The notes under the pieces are model-generated. The model made no database searches, was not told where the DNA came from, and saw nothing but the letters and a program-made list of their open reading frames with translations. The position numbers were made by a program, and so were the translations under genes. DNA of 64,000 nt from Nitrospira sp. (GTDB lineage: Bacteria; Nitrospirota; Nitrospiria; Nitrospirales; Nitrospiraceae): assembly GCA_009594865.1 (NCBI GenBank), contig VOPT01000004.1:57455-121454 (forward strand). The letters are read 5' to 3'. Below are positions 35,851 to 45,792 of the stretch, in pieces. Position 1 is the first letter of the stretch. Each line of letters starts with the position of its first letter.

Positions 35851-37053
35851 TTACTGGTCCAAATGTCCGAAGCGCAGTTTGCCGATTTGCGGGTCGATCC
35901 AGACTTTGAGATTGCCGGATAAGACGCTCAGGAGCGTTTCCCCCACCAGCTGACGACGCCATCCCCGCAACACCGGAATATCGACTTCTTCGACCGGTGA
36001 AGTGCGTTCGACCAAGGCCTGCAATTCGCCCGTCGTGGCGATCAGCGTCGGCGCGATGTTCTCCATTGCGGCGCGGGATTTCAGCACGGCTTGCAGCAGT
36101 TCCAGCACACCGGTGGATTCAGGATCCGGCTTGCGATCTCGCGGCACCTCCGGCCATTCAGACTCCGGTCGTGCCAGAGCCTGCTGCATCGTGGCCAGCA
36201 AGGCCTGCCCGTTGCGTTCGACTTCCGAGGAATACATGCCGCGCATGCCGCGAAGTTGATCGAGCGTGCGCGGGGTTTGACGAGCCAGCTGCACCAGCAC
36301 TTCGTCGCGCATCACCCGCCCTCGCGGGACGTTGCGGCGGCGAGCTTCCCCTTCCCGCCAGGCGGCCAGGTCGCGCAACACGCCGGCGGCGCGCGGCTTG
36401 AGGCTGTCCCACCCTCGAATGCGCTGGTACCGCTCCTGCGGGTCGCGAGCCTGGGCTCCGAGGGAAACCTCCAGGCGGGAGAACTCTTCATCCACCCAGT
36501 CCAAACGGCCCATTACGGAGAGCTTCTGACGGAGATGCCGATGGACCGGCAGCAAGAAGGTCACATCGTCGAGGGCATAGACCAGCTGCTCCTTGCTCAA
36601 CGGCCGTTGGCTCCAATTGGTGAAGGTGTGGGCTTTGTCGAGCTTCACCCCTTGTACGCGCTGCACGAGGTTGGCATAGGCCGTCTGCGCACCGTACCCC
36701 ACCATCGCGGCGGCAATCTGCGTATCGAAAAACGGCTTCGGCAATCGGCCCGCATGGTGCGCGAACAGTTCGAGATCCTGCCGGCCGGCGTGAAGGATCT
36801 TCTCGATGTGAGCATCGCAGACGAGTTCCCAGAAGCGGACCATCGGTGCGCTGTCCTGCACGGCAGGAAAATCGATCACTGCCGCCACCCCTTCCGCCGC
36901 GACCTGAATGAGTTCCAGGCGCGGAATGAAATGGTCTTCTCCCATGAACTCCGTGTCGATGGCGATCACGGCACTGTCCGCCAGCTGATCGCACAACCGC
37001 TCGAGCATATGATCTGAGGTGATGAAGGTCTGATCCGGATCCAATGTAGCCAT
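35851..37053 (-). CDS. rnd: Ribonuclease D
   Basis: 400 residues. A DEDDy exonuclease domain has DTEFMGEDHFIP (D, E), HAGRQDLELF (D) and YALDDVTFLL (Y, D) in order, followed by HRDC-type helical domains (ALDQLRGMRGM region). It trims tRNA and other RNA 3' ends. It begins 3 bp after the stop of the J-domain gene, so the two are an operon. Confidence 0.92.
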   Translation of the reverse strand: MATLDPDQTFITSDHMLERLCDQLADSAVIAIDTEFMGEDHFIPRLELIQVAAEGVAAVIDFPAVQDSAPMVRFWELVCDAHIEKILHAGRQDLELFAHHAGRLPKPFFDTQIAAAMVGYGAQTAYANLVQRVQGVKLDKAHTFTNWSQRPLSKEQLVYALDDVTFLLPVHRHLRQKLSVMGRLDWVDEEFSRLEVSLGAQARDPQERYQRIRGWDSLKPRAAGVLRDLAAWREGEARRRNVPRGRVMRDEVLVQLARQTPRTLDQLRGMRGMYSSEVERNGQALLATMQQALARPESEWPEVPRDRKPDPESTGVLELLQAVLKSRAAMENIAPTLIATTGELQALVERTSPVEEVDIPVLRGWRRQLVGETLLSVLSGNLKVWIDPQIGKLRFGHLDQ

Positions 37054-37056
37054 AGG

Positions 37057-37686
37057 TTACTCGGTGGGACGATATTCCGCCCCGCGCGAAATCGGCGGTT
37101 CGGTGTTGCTCAAGCTCAGATATTCTTTGAGAAACTGATAGGCTTCGAGAATGCGTCGGAGTTCGGGTTCGGAGCTGCGGTCGCCGTTACGGGCATCGGG
37201 ATGCAATTCTTTGGCGCGTTGACGAAATGCCGTGGTGACGTCTGCGAGCGGCGTGCCGAATTCCAGACCCAGCAACTGATAGGCGTCGTAGGCGTTCGTG
37301 ACTTCGCTGGAGGTGCCGCTGGGATTGCCCTGCCCTCCGGCAGCCTTGAGGAAATCGGCCAGATTGATTTTTCGCCGGCGCCGGCGCGGGCGTTCGCGTA
37401 TCTCGCTGTCCAATTCATCCCAGCGATCTTCGACGAACTCCAGGCGGGACTCCAAACGAATGGCCCCGGACACATCCTTCACGATGTCCAATTCGTCTTC
37501 GATCTGCCCCAGCGAACGCTCGATTTCTTCCAACGCCGGTTCGATACGGAAATAACTATCGACCCGTTCCTGCATCATGAAATCGACGGCAAATTCCATG
37601 CTGTCGACATTCTTGGCGCGCAACATGCCGATCCGGCGCCGCATGCCCCGCTGATATTTAAACAGGCGATTGGTTGAAAATGCCAC
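37057..37686 (-). CDS. J-domain protein with N-terminal helical region
   Basis: 209 residues from the GTG at 37686 (GAGG 4 bp upstream); a TTG 13 codons earlier is the alternative. The N-terminal 110 residues are helical and strongly charged. A J domain then follows: DAYQLLGLEFGTPLADVTTAFRQRAKELHPDA with the HPD motif intact, so it could stimulate a DnaK-type Hsp70. It lacks the Gly/Phe and zinc regions of DnaJ. Co-operonic with rnd; the client is unknown. Confidence 0.75.
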   Translation of the reverse strand: MAFSTNRLFKYQRGMRRRIGMLRAKNVDSMEFAVDFMMQERVDSYFRIEPALEEIERSLGQIEDELDIVKDVSGAIRLESRLEFVEDRWDELDSEIRERPRRRRRKINLADFLKAAGGQGNPSGTSSEVTNAYDAYQLLGLEFGTPLADVTTAFRQRAKELHPDARNGDRSSEPELRRILEAYQFLKEYLSLSNTEPPISRGAEYRPTE

Positions 37687-37798
37687 GAGTCCTCGTTCGG
37701 CGCGATCTTGCAGGCAGAGGCCCAAGTCGATCGCATCTTAGCACATCACTTTGTCCGGCGATAAGAGTCGAGTGACGGACCGCTGCTCTATCCGCAGG

Positions 37799-39058
37799 CT
37801 ACAGACACCAGAACAGGGCCGCCGCGATGAGCGTCGGTGGCAGCGCGGCCAGGAAGAGTCGAAGCGGGCTTACCGTCTCGTCATCGAAATAGGTTCGCAA
37901 GATGGCCAGTCCGGCCGGATTCGGTGCATTGGCGATAACGGTCAAGCCGCCGCCCGTGACGGCGCCGGCCACCAGAGCATACTTAAATGTGTCCGAGAGC
38001 CCTTCGACCAGCGACCCGAGATAGGTCAGTGCCGCATTGTCGGTGAAGGCGGTCAGGATCGTAGCGCCCACAAATACTGCATCGGGCCCCATGCTGAGCA
38101 GGACCGGCTGCAGCCACCATTGTTGTTGTCCGCCTAAGACCACGAGGCCTGCCAGGAAAAAGGCCACGAGTAATCCTTCGCGAAGAATCAAACGATCCTG
38201 GTACTGTTCGTAGGCCTGCGCGATCCCGAGAAAGAAGAGCAGGATGCCCAGGAACATCGCGGGATGGTGGGCGAACGCCACGACCGTCGCGAGCAAGCCG
38301 AGATGGGTGATGATCAGAGTCAGCGGCGCGCGGTTCTGCTCCCGTTGATCGAAGGCCGTCGAGATGAGGCTGAGTTCTCGACGGAACACCATGGTTGCGG
38401 CCAGCGCATTGATCAGCACGGCCAGCGCTGCTTTCCAGCCGAACATCCCCATCATGTATCCGATGTCCCATTTCCAGACCGCGGCGACCATCAATACGGG
38501 CGGCGCAGCGAACGGGGTGAGCGTTCCCCCGATGGACACATTCACGAAGAGGACGCCGAGAGTCGCGTATTTCAGGTTCGTGGAACAGCCTTGGCGAAAA
38601 AAAGCGTCACGCAGCAAGAGCGCCGCCAACGTCATCGCGGCCGGTTCGGTGATGAAGGATCCCAATAGCGGAACGAGTGCCAACACAGTGAGATACACGC
38701 GCATCCCCTGTGGAAGCGGGAGGGCACTGCTGACGACACGGACTCCGGTCATGGCGGTCTGTAAGATCGGCCTGGTGCCTGCGATGACCATGATCGCGAA
38801 CACGAACAGGGGTTCCGTGAAACTGCGGGTGTCGAGATAGTGGGTGGCGACGGCCGCGCCGTCGGTGACGAACATGGCGACGACGAGCACGAGCGCCCAG
38901 AAGCCGAACGCGACCTCCACTTCGCCCAGCAGATGCCAGAGACCGGCATGGGCCGGTCTGGTATGGGCCAGATGTTCGAAGAATGCCGTCGCAAACGTAT
39001 GCAGGATCGCGACGGCGAACAACAGCGTTCCGATCAGTTGGATGGTGGTGGGCGTCAC
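37799..39058 (-). CDS. Putative Na+/H+ antiporter, polytopic membrane protein
   Basis: 419 residues from the GTG at 39058, where the hydrophobic protein begins (VTPTTIQLIGTLLFAVAI); sequence further upstream is Arg/Pro-rich and not membrane-like. About ten membrane segments. Motifs such as GSFITEPAAMTLAALLLRDAFF, NVSIGGTLTPFAAPPVLMVA and FTDNAALTYLGSL resemble the ion-transporter superfamily, in particular the putative Na+/H+ antiporter family. The transported ion is inferred only from the family. Confidence 0.8.
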   Translation of the reverse strand: MTPTTIQLIGTLLFAVAILHTFATAFFEHLAHTRPAHAGLWHLLGEVEVAFGFWALVLVVAMFVTDGAAVATHYLDTRSFTEPLFVFAIMVIAGTRPILQTAMTGVRVVSSALPLPQGMRVYLTVLALVPLLGSFITEPAAMTLAALLLRDAFFRQGCSTNLKYATLGVLFVNVSIGGTLTPFAAPPVLMVAAVWKWDIGYMMGMFGWKAALAVLINALAATMVFRRELSLISTAFDQREQNRAPLTLIITHLGLLATVVAFAHHPAMFLGILLFFLGIAQAYEQYQDRLILREGLLVAFFLAGLVVLGGQQQWWLQPVLLSMGPDAVFVGATILTAFTDNAALTYLGSLVEGLSDTFKYALVAGAVTGGGLTVIANAPNPAGLAILRTYFDDETVSPLRLFLAALPPTLIAAALFWCL

Positions 39059-39224
39059 ACTGGTTTCCGGGTGATCTCGTTGAGGCACATGCGCAGTGGG
39101 TGCAAGGGCGCCGGCCTCGGGCGTCGATCGTACTCTACATGGATTTTCCGCATCACGCCAACGTTGCAGAAAAATGAATTGAGCAGTGTGCGCAAGGGGA
39201 GATTGGAACGGCGAGCGGCGTGGG

Positions 39225-40667
39225 TCAGCGAGGGTCGTCTTCGATTTTGACGCGGCGCCGGGCGACGCCGGTGGCGCGAGCGGCAGCGGCCACCGCTTTG
39301 GCGACGCGCGGCACGACGTCGCGATCGAAGACGCTGGGGATAATATAGTCTTCGGACAGCGCCTCGGTCGGCACACATTCGGCAATGGCCTGCGCGGCGG
39401 CCAGTTTCATGGCTTCGTTGATCTCGCAGGCTTGGACATCGAGGGCCCCGCGGAAAATGCCCGGAAACGACAGGGCATTGTTGATTTGATTGGGATAGTC
39501 GGATCGGCCCGTGGCAAAAATGCGCGAGACCTCATCGCCGATCTTCGGATCGATTTCGGGATCGGGATTGGCCATGGCGAAGACGATGCGATCGGGGTTC
39601 ATCGTCTCGAGGTCGGCTTTCTCCAGCACGTTGCCCACGGAGAGGCCGATGAAGACATCGGCGCCCCGCAAGGCGCCGTGGAGCGTTCCGCGCGGTTGGT
39701 CCCGCCGGATGCAGGCCTGAAGATCGGTCCGGCAGGCACGGAGTTCCTCCGCTTCCCCCATTAACACGATACCTTCCTTGTCGCATCCGACGAGGTGACA
39801 GGCTCCCGCCGCCAACAGGATGCGGCAACAGGCCGTTCCCGCTGCTCCGAGGCCGTTGACCACGATGCGAATGTCTTCCATTCGCTTGCCGACAACCTTG
39901 AGCGCATTCGTCAAGGCCGCCAGCAAGACGACGGCGGTGCCATGTTGGTCGTCGTGCATGACGGGAATATCGAGCGAGGTCTTGAGTGCCCGTTCAATCT
40001 CGAAACAGCGAGGCGCGCTGATATCCTCCAGATTGATTCCGCCGAACCCGGGAGCGATGCCGCGGACGATGCGGATGATCTCATCAGGATCCTGCGTGCT
40101 GACACAAATCGGCCAGGCATCGATGCCGGCCAATTCCCGAAAGAGCATCACCTTCCCTTCCATCACCGGGAGCGCCGCTGCCGGGCCGAGGTTCCCCAGC
40201 CCCAGTACGGCGGACCCGTCGGTGACAACGGCGACGCTATTGCTCTTGCTGGTGAAGGCATAGGCTTTCACCGGATCCTTGGCGATGGCTTTGCACACCC
40301 GTCCGACACCGGGTGTATAGATCATGGACAAGACATTGCGGGTCGTGACCGGGACTTTGCTCTGGACCCTGATTTTTCCGCCGAGGTGCAGGAGGAAGAT
40401 CCGGTCCGACGCCGACAGGACATTCACCTCCGGCAGTGTCTCCAGACGCTCGAGTACCCGGTCGCCGTGCGCTTCATTTTGTACGTCGAACGTAATGTCT
40501 CTGATCATGCGCTCCGCATTGGCCGACACGATATCGACCGCCCCCAGGTTGGCCCCCTCCTCTGCCAGCAGGGCGGCCACTTTCGCGAAGATGCCGGGCT
40601 TGTTGAGGAGCGCGAGGCGGACAGTCAGGCGGTAGTTGGAATACGGGCCGATGTCGTCGGTGGTCAT
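39225..40667 (-). CDS. NAD(P)-dependent malic enzyme with N-terminal ACT domain
   Basis: 480 residues. Residues 1 to about 85 form an ACT-type regulatory domain (RLTVRLALLNKPGIFAKVAALLAEEGANL). The catalytic part follows: SMIYTPGVGRVCKAI, DGSAVLGLGNLGP, MHDDQHGTAVV and the Rossmann motif VVNGLGAAGTACCRILL. It decarboxylates malate to pyruvate. The ACT domain suggests allosteric control by an amino acid or related ligand. Confidence 0.92.
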   Translation of the reverse strand: MTTDDIGPYSNYRLTVRLALLNKPGIFAKVAALLAEEGANLGAVDIVSANAERMIRDITFDVQNEAHGDRVLERLETLPEVNVLSASDRIFLLHLGGKIRVQSKVPVTTRNVLSMIYTPGVGRVCKAIAKDPVKAYAFTSKSNSVAVVTDGSAVLGLGNLGPAAALPVMEGKVMLFRELAGIDAWPICVSTQDPDEIIRIVRGIAPGFGGINLEDISAPRCFEIERALKTSLDIPVMHDDQHGTAVVLLAALTNALKVVGKRMEDIRIVVNGLGAAGTACCRILLAAGACHLVGCDKEGIVLMGEAEELRACRTDLQACIRRDQPRGTLHGALRGADVFIGLSVGNVLEKADLETMNPDRIVFAMANPDPEIDPKIGDEVSRIFATGRSDYPNQINNALSFPGIFRGALDVQACEINEAMKLAAAQAIAECVPTEALSEDYIIPSVFDRDVVPRVAKAVAAAARATGVARRRVKIEDDPR

Positions 40668-41056
40668 AGGCTGATCCGAGACCGTGAGGATTACTTATGA
40701 AGAGTGTATCACAGCGCGGACAGGTCCGATGGTCTTGTGGAGCATGACGTGCCACACATCGGCCTCGATGGACTTCGTCTCTCCTGGGGAGAAGTGCTCC
40801 ATCAATCTCTCACTTCATGACGCCGCACTGTGAATGAATGTGCTGGAAACCCTATGCTGTGGAGACCCGTTAAGGTCTCGAAAAGTAAAGAGCTCCACGC
40901 TCTGCCGTCAGGAGGAGACCCTGACGTACTCGTTCGATGGTGAGGCTGGTGAAATATACGCAAAGAGTTTCGTTGACTTTTTCCGACAGGTTGGCTACCC
41001 TCGGGCGCCCTTGTGGTGTGGGCACTTATATTCTCAACCTTTCAAGGAGGGGTTCC
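40668..41056. other. 389-bp non-coding region with two hairpins and a promoter
   Basis: No supported gene. Two perfect short hairpins lie at 40862-40879 (GAGACC/GGTCTC) and 40906-40926 (CGTCAGG/CCTGACG), followed by a promoter at 40973-41001. A short RNA upstream of the promoter is possible, but no known RNA family is recognisable. Confidence 0.4.
40973..41001 (+). promoter_or_regulatory. Promoter for the repeat-peptide gene
   Basis: TTGACT (40973-40978), a 17-bp spacer and TACCCT (40996-41001) lie 55 bp before the ATG at 41057, inside an otherwise non-coding region. Confidence 0.5.
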
Positions 41057-41281
41057 ATGAAGCGTGCTCTATTCGCATTCGTAGCAGCAGCCATTCTTGT
41101 TGCGTTCACCGCTCCGTCTTTCGCCGGAGATGACAAGAAGAAGGAAGAGAAGAAGGGCGGCCACTTCTCCCAGACCCTCTTCGGTGACGACAAGAAGAAG
41201 GAAGAGAAGAAGGGTGGACATCTGTCCCAGACCGTGTTCGGCGAAGAGAAGAAGAAGGACGAAAAGAAGGGCGGCCACTGA
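41057..41281 (+). CDS. Secreted Lys/Glu/Gly/His-rich repeat peptide (74 aa)
   Basis: The ATG at 41057 follows AAGGAGGGG, a very strong ribosome site. A textbook signal peptide (MKRALFAFVAAAILVAFTAPSFA) leads into a mature part of about 50 residues made almost wholly of a 19-residue repeat. The unit is DDKKKEEKKGGHFSQTLFG, then a near-identical copy ending HLSQTVFG, then a partial third ending KKGGH. Its own promoter and an excellent terminator make it an independent, probably highly expressed unit. The His at the end of each KKGGH could bind metal or phosphate; that is a guess. No family recognised. Confidence 0.75.
   Translation: MKRALFAFVAAAILVAFTAPSFAGDDKKKEEKKGGHFSQTLFGDDKKKEEKKGGHLSQTVFGEEKKKDEKKGGH
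41129..41278 (+). repeat. In-gene tandem repeat, 57-bp unit
   Basis: Two full 57-bp units (41129-41185, 41186-41242) and a partial third (41243-41278), all in frame and encoding the 19-residue repeat. Third codon positions differ between copies (GGCGGCCAC against GGTGGACAT), so the repeat has been kept at protein level rather than freshly duplicated. Confidence 0.85.
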
Positions 41282-41314
41282 GCCCCGCTTCCGACGTTCG
41301 GTCGTAGTATAAAG

Positions 41315-41357
41315 TTGGCTCGCGACTCGGGATTGCCGGCGCGGGCCAATTTTTTTT
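41315..41357 (+). terminator. Rho-independent terminator behind the repeat peptide gene
   Basis: TTGGCTCGCG (41315-41324) pairs with CGCGGGCCAA (41340-41349) with one G-U pair, followed directly by eight T (41350-41357). Confidence 0.92.
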
Positions 41358-41429
41358 GCCCTTGGCACGTTCCCTGCCCGGCTTCGCACTTCATTGACCC
41401 ATTCAACAAGCCCATGTTACGGTTCGAAA

Positions 41430-44400
41430 ATGACCGATCATCTTTCGAATCGCCCAACCAATCGCCTCATTCGGGAAACCAGCCCCTATCTTCTACAGCA
41501 TGCGTACAATCCCGTGGATTGGTACCCCTGGGGGCCGGAGGCTTTAGCCCAAGCTGCGAAACTGAAGCGTCCGATCTTGCTTTCTATCGGGTACTCCTCC
41601 TGTCACTGGTGTCACGTGATGGAGCGGGAGTCGTTTGAAAATGAGGCGATTGCCTCGCTCATGAATCAACATTTCATCTGCGTGAAGGTCGATCGCGAAG
41701 AGCGGCCGGATCTGGATGAAATCTACATGCAGGCGACCTTGGCATTGAACCGCAATCAAGGCGGTTGGCCGATGACCGTGTTTCTCACTCCGGACCAGAA
41801 ACCGTTTTTTGCGGGTACGTATTTCCCTCCGACTGATCGCTATGGTCGCCCGGGCTTCCCGACGCTCCTGAAAAAACTCGCCGAGTATTGGGAGAAAGAC
41901 CATGCCGGCGTGGTGGCGCAAGCCGTGAATCTGACGGCGCGGCTCCAAGAGGGTGCTCATGCTCCTTCTCCGACAACGGTCGGGGAAGCAGAACTCGATC
42001 TGGCCGTGACGCAGTTTGCTGAAGATTTTGATGCCAGGCAGGGAGGCTTCGGCGGCGCGCCCAAATTCCCCCCGGCCACCGGGTTGTCACTGCTCCTCCA
42101 TTGTTACCACCGCACGAAGGACCCGCATACGCTGACGATGGTGCGCAAGACGTTGGATGCCATGGCGGCAGGTGGAATCTACGATCACATCGGCGGCGGC
42201 TTCGCTCGCTATTCGACCGACGAACGATGGCTGGTCCCACATTTCGAAAAAATGCTCTACGACAACTCTCTATTGGCGCGCGTCTACGTCGAGGCCTACC
42301 AGGTCACGGGAGATGAGAATTACCGTCGGGTGGCCTGCGAGACGTTGGATTATATCCTCAAGGAAATGACGTCCCCTGAAGGAGGGTTTTATTCTGCTAC
42401 CGATGCCGATTCCGAAGGCGTCGAGGGGAAGTTCTTCGTGTGGACGCCGGACGACGTGCGAGCGGCGGTGGACAGTGATGAAGAGGCGCGCCGCTTCTGC
42501 GCCTATTACGATGTGACGGCGGCAGGTAATTGGGAACACACGAATGTGCTCCATACCGCCAAAAGCATCGAAGCCGTCGCCAAGGACCTGGGCATTACCC
42601 CCGGCGAGTTAGCCGACACCATCGCGCGCCTCAGAGCCAAGCTCTACACAGTACGTGCAAAACGGATTGCGCCCGGCCTCGATGATAAGGTGATTACCGC
42701 CTGGAACGGGATGATGATCAGCGCCATGGCGGAAGCCGGGCGGGTGTTTGACAGTCCCCGTTATCGCGAAGCGGCCGAACGGGCCTGCAACTTTCTGCTG
42801 ACGGCACTCTCTACCGCAGATGGCCGACTTCTTCGTACGTATCGTGCGGGTACCGCCCACCTGAATGCGTATCTCGAAGACTACGCCTATTTTGCTGAGG
42901 GATTGATCGACACCTACGAAGCAGGGGGCGAGGAGCGTTATCTACTCGCGGCCGTTCGTCTTGCCGAGCGCATGCTGGCGGATTTTGCCGACAACCAGCA
43001 GGGCGGCTTCTTCACGACGGCCACGGGGCATGAAGCGTTGATCATGCGCAGCCGGGAAGGTCCCGACGGGGCCACCCCGAGCGGCAATGCCGTGGCGGCC
43101 TCCGTGTTGGCCCGATTGTCCTATCATCTTGCCCGGGAAGATTTCCGCGAGGCCGCGACCGCGGCCGTTCGTGCCTATGGCCGTCAGATTGCGCGGTACC
43201 CCCGGGCATTTGCCAAGAGCCTCATCGTCGTCGATCTCCTGATGAACGGTCCTGTGGAGATTGCGTTGATCGGGCGGCCCGGTGAGCCCGGAACGGAGTC
43301 TTTGCGGGCAGCCGTGAATCGCGCCTACCTTCCCAATCGTGTGCTCGCTCATCGCGATTCAGATCAGAGCGCAACCAGTCATCCACTCCTGCAGGGAAAG
43401 ACACTGATCAATGGCAAGCCGGCAGTATATGTGTGCCGGAATTTTGCTTGCGGCCGGCCGATCACTGATCCGAAGGAGTTTCCGTCCTTGCTCGACCCCG
43501 GGCAACAGACCACCTCACCTACCGCCTCAGAACAGAAGATCTTGAGTGGAACGTTATGCCTGGGCCATGCGACCGTGCAGAGCACTGCCGCCTATGCCGC
43601 GCGACACATTCACGAGAGTGGCGAGGCGCTCGCGACTGGATTCGGCCTGTTCGGTGCGACGGGCCTCACGGCCAGTCGATTGGGATTCGGAACCTATCGG
43701 GTCGGCCAGCGAGAAGCTGAACATCGTGAGGCCTTACGTCTCGCGCTGCACCAGGGCTGCAATGTGATCGATACCTCGACCAACTACATGGACGGTGAGA
43801 GCGAGCAACTGGTCGGGTCGGTCTTGCGAGACATGATCCGCGCGGGTGAACTGGCCCGCGAGGACGTCGTCGTGGTGTCGAAGATCGGGTACGTGCAGGG
43901 CCAGAATTTGACGCAAGCGCAGGCGCGGGAAAAGTCGGGCAAACCCTACCCTGAGATGGTCAAGTACGGTGATGATATCTGGCATTGTATCCACCCGGAT
44001 TTTCTGGCGGACCAATTGACGCTGTCGCTAGACCGGCTGGGTTTAGCGACGCTCGATGTGTGCCTGCTCCATAACCCGGAATATTTCCTCTCCCATGCGA
44101 CCCGTCTCGGCGGGAATGAATCGCGAGACCTGTCTGTGTTGCGCCGGGAGTTCTACGCGCGACTCCAGCGGGCTTTCGAGTATTTCGAGACGCAGGTGCA
44201 GGCGGGCCGGTTGCGCGGGTATGGAGTCTCGTCGAACACGGCCACCTCGCCTCCCGACGATCCCGGTGCCACCTCTTTGTCCCACATGATCGATGCGGCA
44301 AAGTTGGCGGCCACGACCGTAGGAGTCCCGTCTCATCACTTTCACGTCATCCAGTGTCCGATGAATGTGTATGAGTCCGGCGCGGCGCTGATCAAAAACA

Positions 44401-45119
44401 CCGGCATGTGGAACGGCAGTACACTGCTTGAGGAGGCGATACGCGAACGGATTGCCGTGCTGGTCAATCATCCCCTCAATGCCATGCCGGTGCAGCGCGG
44501 CGGCGTGATTCGCTTGGCGGATGTATCGGTGCCGGCGCCGGAGGCCGAGTTCGAGGCGCAGCGGATGAACGTCGCGGCATTGGAAGAGGAATATCGCAGC
44601 AGTCTCGCCCCTGCGGTCGCGCACAGCGGTCAGGGCATGCTTCCCGCCGATTTTTTTCGATGGGCCGATGAATTGACTCGCATACGGGGCCAGGTGCAGG
44701 GGCTCGAGCATTGGGAACAAATCGAACAACAGATGATCGCGCCGCATGTGAACCAGGTGCTTCGTGCGCTGGCCGAGGCGTTTACCGGAACCGTCGCTGA
44801 ACAGTGGGAGTCCTGGCGGGATCGATACGTGCCGGAACTGTTGGCGCTCCTGAGAACTCTGCATCGAGAGGCCGCCGAAAAAAGTCATCTCCGTTGCGAT
44901 GAACTCCATCGTACCCTCAACCCGGTGTTACCGGAGGAACGACGCACGGCCACCTTGTCGCAGAAGGCGCTGTGGGTGCTCGCCAGCACGCCGGGTGTCA
45001 CCTGCGTGCTCAACGGCATGCGTACGTCGGCCTATGTCGAGGATGCGCTCAAGATTCTGCAGTGGCCCCCCTTGTCGGAGTGGCGAGCGGTCTACGATCG
45101 TTGTGCCGGGAAGAAGTAG
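41430..45119 (+). CDS. Thioredoxin-domain (YyaL/DUF255) protein fused to an aldo-keto reductase
   Basis: 1229 residues in one continuous frame from the ATG at 41430 ([25 protein letters not shown], the usual opening of the family); no clear Shine-Dalgarno. The N-terminal 165 residues are the DUF255 thioredoxin fold with CHWC at 58-61. To about residue 700 there is a six-hairpin glycosidase-like barrel, as in SSP411/YyaL proteins. From about residue 740 a different enzyme begins: an aldo-keto reductase with GFGTYRVG and the tetrad D781, Y786, K818, H881. Its C-terminal extension makes this part about 490 residues, longer than a normal AKR. Normally these are separate proteins. The function of the fusion is unknown. 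Confidence 0.85.
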   Translation: MTDHLSNRPTNRLIRETSPYLLQHAYNPVDWYPWGPEALAQAAKLKRPILLSIGYSSCHWCHVMERESFENEAIASLMNQHFICVKVDREERPDLDEIYMQATLALNRNQGGWPMTVFLTPDQKPFFAGTYFPPTDRYGRPGFPTLLKKLAEYWEKDHAGVVAQAVNLTARLQEGAHAPSPTTVGEAELDLAVTQFAEDFDARQGGFGGAPKFPPATGLSLLLHCYHRTKDPHTLTMVRKTLDAMAAGGIYDHIGGGFARYSTDERWLVPHFEKMLYDNSLLARVYVEAYQVTGDENYRRVACETLDYILKEMTSPEGGFYSATDADSEGVEGKFFVWTPDDVRAAVDSDEEARRFCAYYDVTAAGNWEHTNVLHTAKSIEAVAKDLGITPGELADTIARLRAKLYTVRAKRIAPGLDDKVITAWNGMMISAMAEAGRVFDSPRYREAAERACNFLLTALSTADGRLLRTYRAGTAHLNAYLEDYAYFAEGLIDTYEAGGEERYLLAAVRLAERMLADFADNQQGGFFTTATGHEALIMRSREGPDGATPSGNAVAASVLARLSYHLAREDFREAATAAVRAYGRQIARYPRAFAKSLIVVDLLMNGPVEIALIGRPGEPGTESLRAAVNRAYLPNRVLAHRDSDQSATSHPLLQGKTLINGKPAVYVCRNFACGRPITDPKEFPSLLDPGQQTTSPTASEQKILSGTLCLGHATVQSTAAYAARHIHESGEALATGFGLFGATGLTASRLGFGTYRVGQREAEHREALRLALHQGCNVIDTSTNYMDGESEQLVGSVLRDMIRAGELAREDVVVVSKIGYVQGQNLTQAQAREKSGKPYPEMVKYGDDIWHCIHPDFLADQLTLSLDRLGLATLDVCLLHNPEYFLSHATRLGGNESRDLSVLRREFYARLQRAFEYFETQVQAGRLRGYGVSSNTATSPPDDPGATSLSHMIDAAKLAATTVGVPSHHFHVIQCPMNVYESGAALIKNTGMWNGSTLLEEAIRERIAVLVNHPLNAMPVQRGGVIRLADVSVPAPEAEFEAQRMNVAALEEEYRSSLAPAVAHSGQGMLPADFFRWADELTRIRGQVQGLEHWEQIEQQMIAPHVNQVLRALAEAFTGTVAEQWESWRDRYVPELLALLRTLHREAAEKSHLRCDELHRTLNPVLPEERRTATLSQKALWVLASTPGVTCVLNGMRTSAYVEDALKILQWPPLSEWRAVYDRCAGKK

Positions 45120-45193
45120 CTTGCCACGTTCGCATGTTTTGATTATTCTGTGCCTCGACCAGTCTACGAACTCACCTAGCGCCGGAGGTTTTC

Positions 45194-45769
45194 ATGATCG
45201 TTTTGCGCCCGTTTGCCCTGCTCGGACTGTTAGCCGTCGCCGCTTCCTTTCTGCTCGACGGCTGCGCGAGCAAGGCGGGAACCAGTGGAGGAGCCACCGT
45301 CACTCCTCCCAAGCCCCATGTGGAGGAGCGTATTGCTGCCGCTCCTGTTCAAGAAATTCCTCCGCCTCCCGAACCGGCGCCGGTTCCTTTGCGCTCAGTG
45401 GAGATGGCCGCCCGTAACGCGACAGGGGAACAGAATATCCCCTTCCCTGATGTGTTATTCGATTTCGATCAGTATGTCTTGCGGGACGATGCGCTGAATG
45501 CCGTCGAGGCCAATGCCAAACGTTTGAAAGACAATCGGGTCACCAAGGTGTTGTTGGAAGGCCGATGTGACGAAATCGGGACCGCGGAATACAACCTGGT
45601 GCTGGGTGAACGGCGTGCCCTTTCGGTCAAACGGTATCTGGAATCTCTGGGCTTGAATCAGGTACAGGTCGATGTGACGAGTTACGGCAAGGACCGTCCC
45701 TTGTGTTTGCAGCACAACCCGGTCTGTTGGCAGAAGAATCGCAGCGTGCACTTCGTCGTCAAAGAATAG
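45194..45769 (+). CDS. pal: Pal/OmpA-family peptidoglycan-associated lipoprotein
   Basis: 191 residues. A signal with lipobox LLDGC places the lipidated Cys at residue 24, followed by a Pro-rich linker and a C-terminal OmpA domain (VLFDFDQYVLRDDA, LLEGRCDEIGTAEYNLVLGERRALSVKRYL). That domain binds diaminopimelate in peptidoglycan and tethers the outer membrane. GGAGG lies 5 bp before the ATG. Without tol genes here, another OmpA-like lipoprotein role is possible. Confidence 0.88.
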   Translation: MIVLRPFALLGLLAVAASFLLDGCASKAGTSGGATVTPPKPHVEERIAAAPVQEIPPPPEPAPVPLRSVEMAARNATGEQNIPFPDVLFDFDQYVLRDDALNAVEANAKRLKDNRVTKVLLEGRCDEIGTAEYNLVLGERRALSVKRYLESLGLNQVQVDVTSYGKDRPLCLQHNPVCWQKNRSVHFVVKE

Positions 45770-45792
45770 GCACGCCTCCCCTCGTTTCGATG

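Noticed and set aside
41129..41278. Tandem repeat considered as a CRISPR array
   Set aside because: The units are contiguous without spacers, in frame and inside a gene with a signal peptide.
44043..44909. A 288-codon frame antisense to the AKR half of the fusion gene
   Set aside because: No domain, no start signal and the opposite strand is clearly coding.
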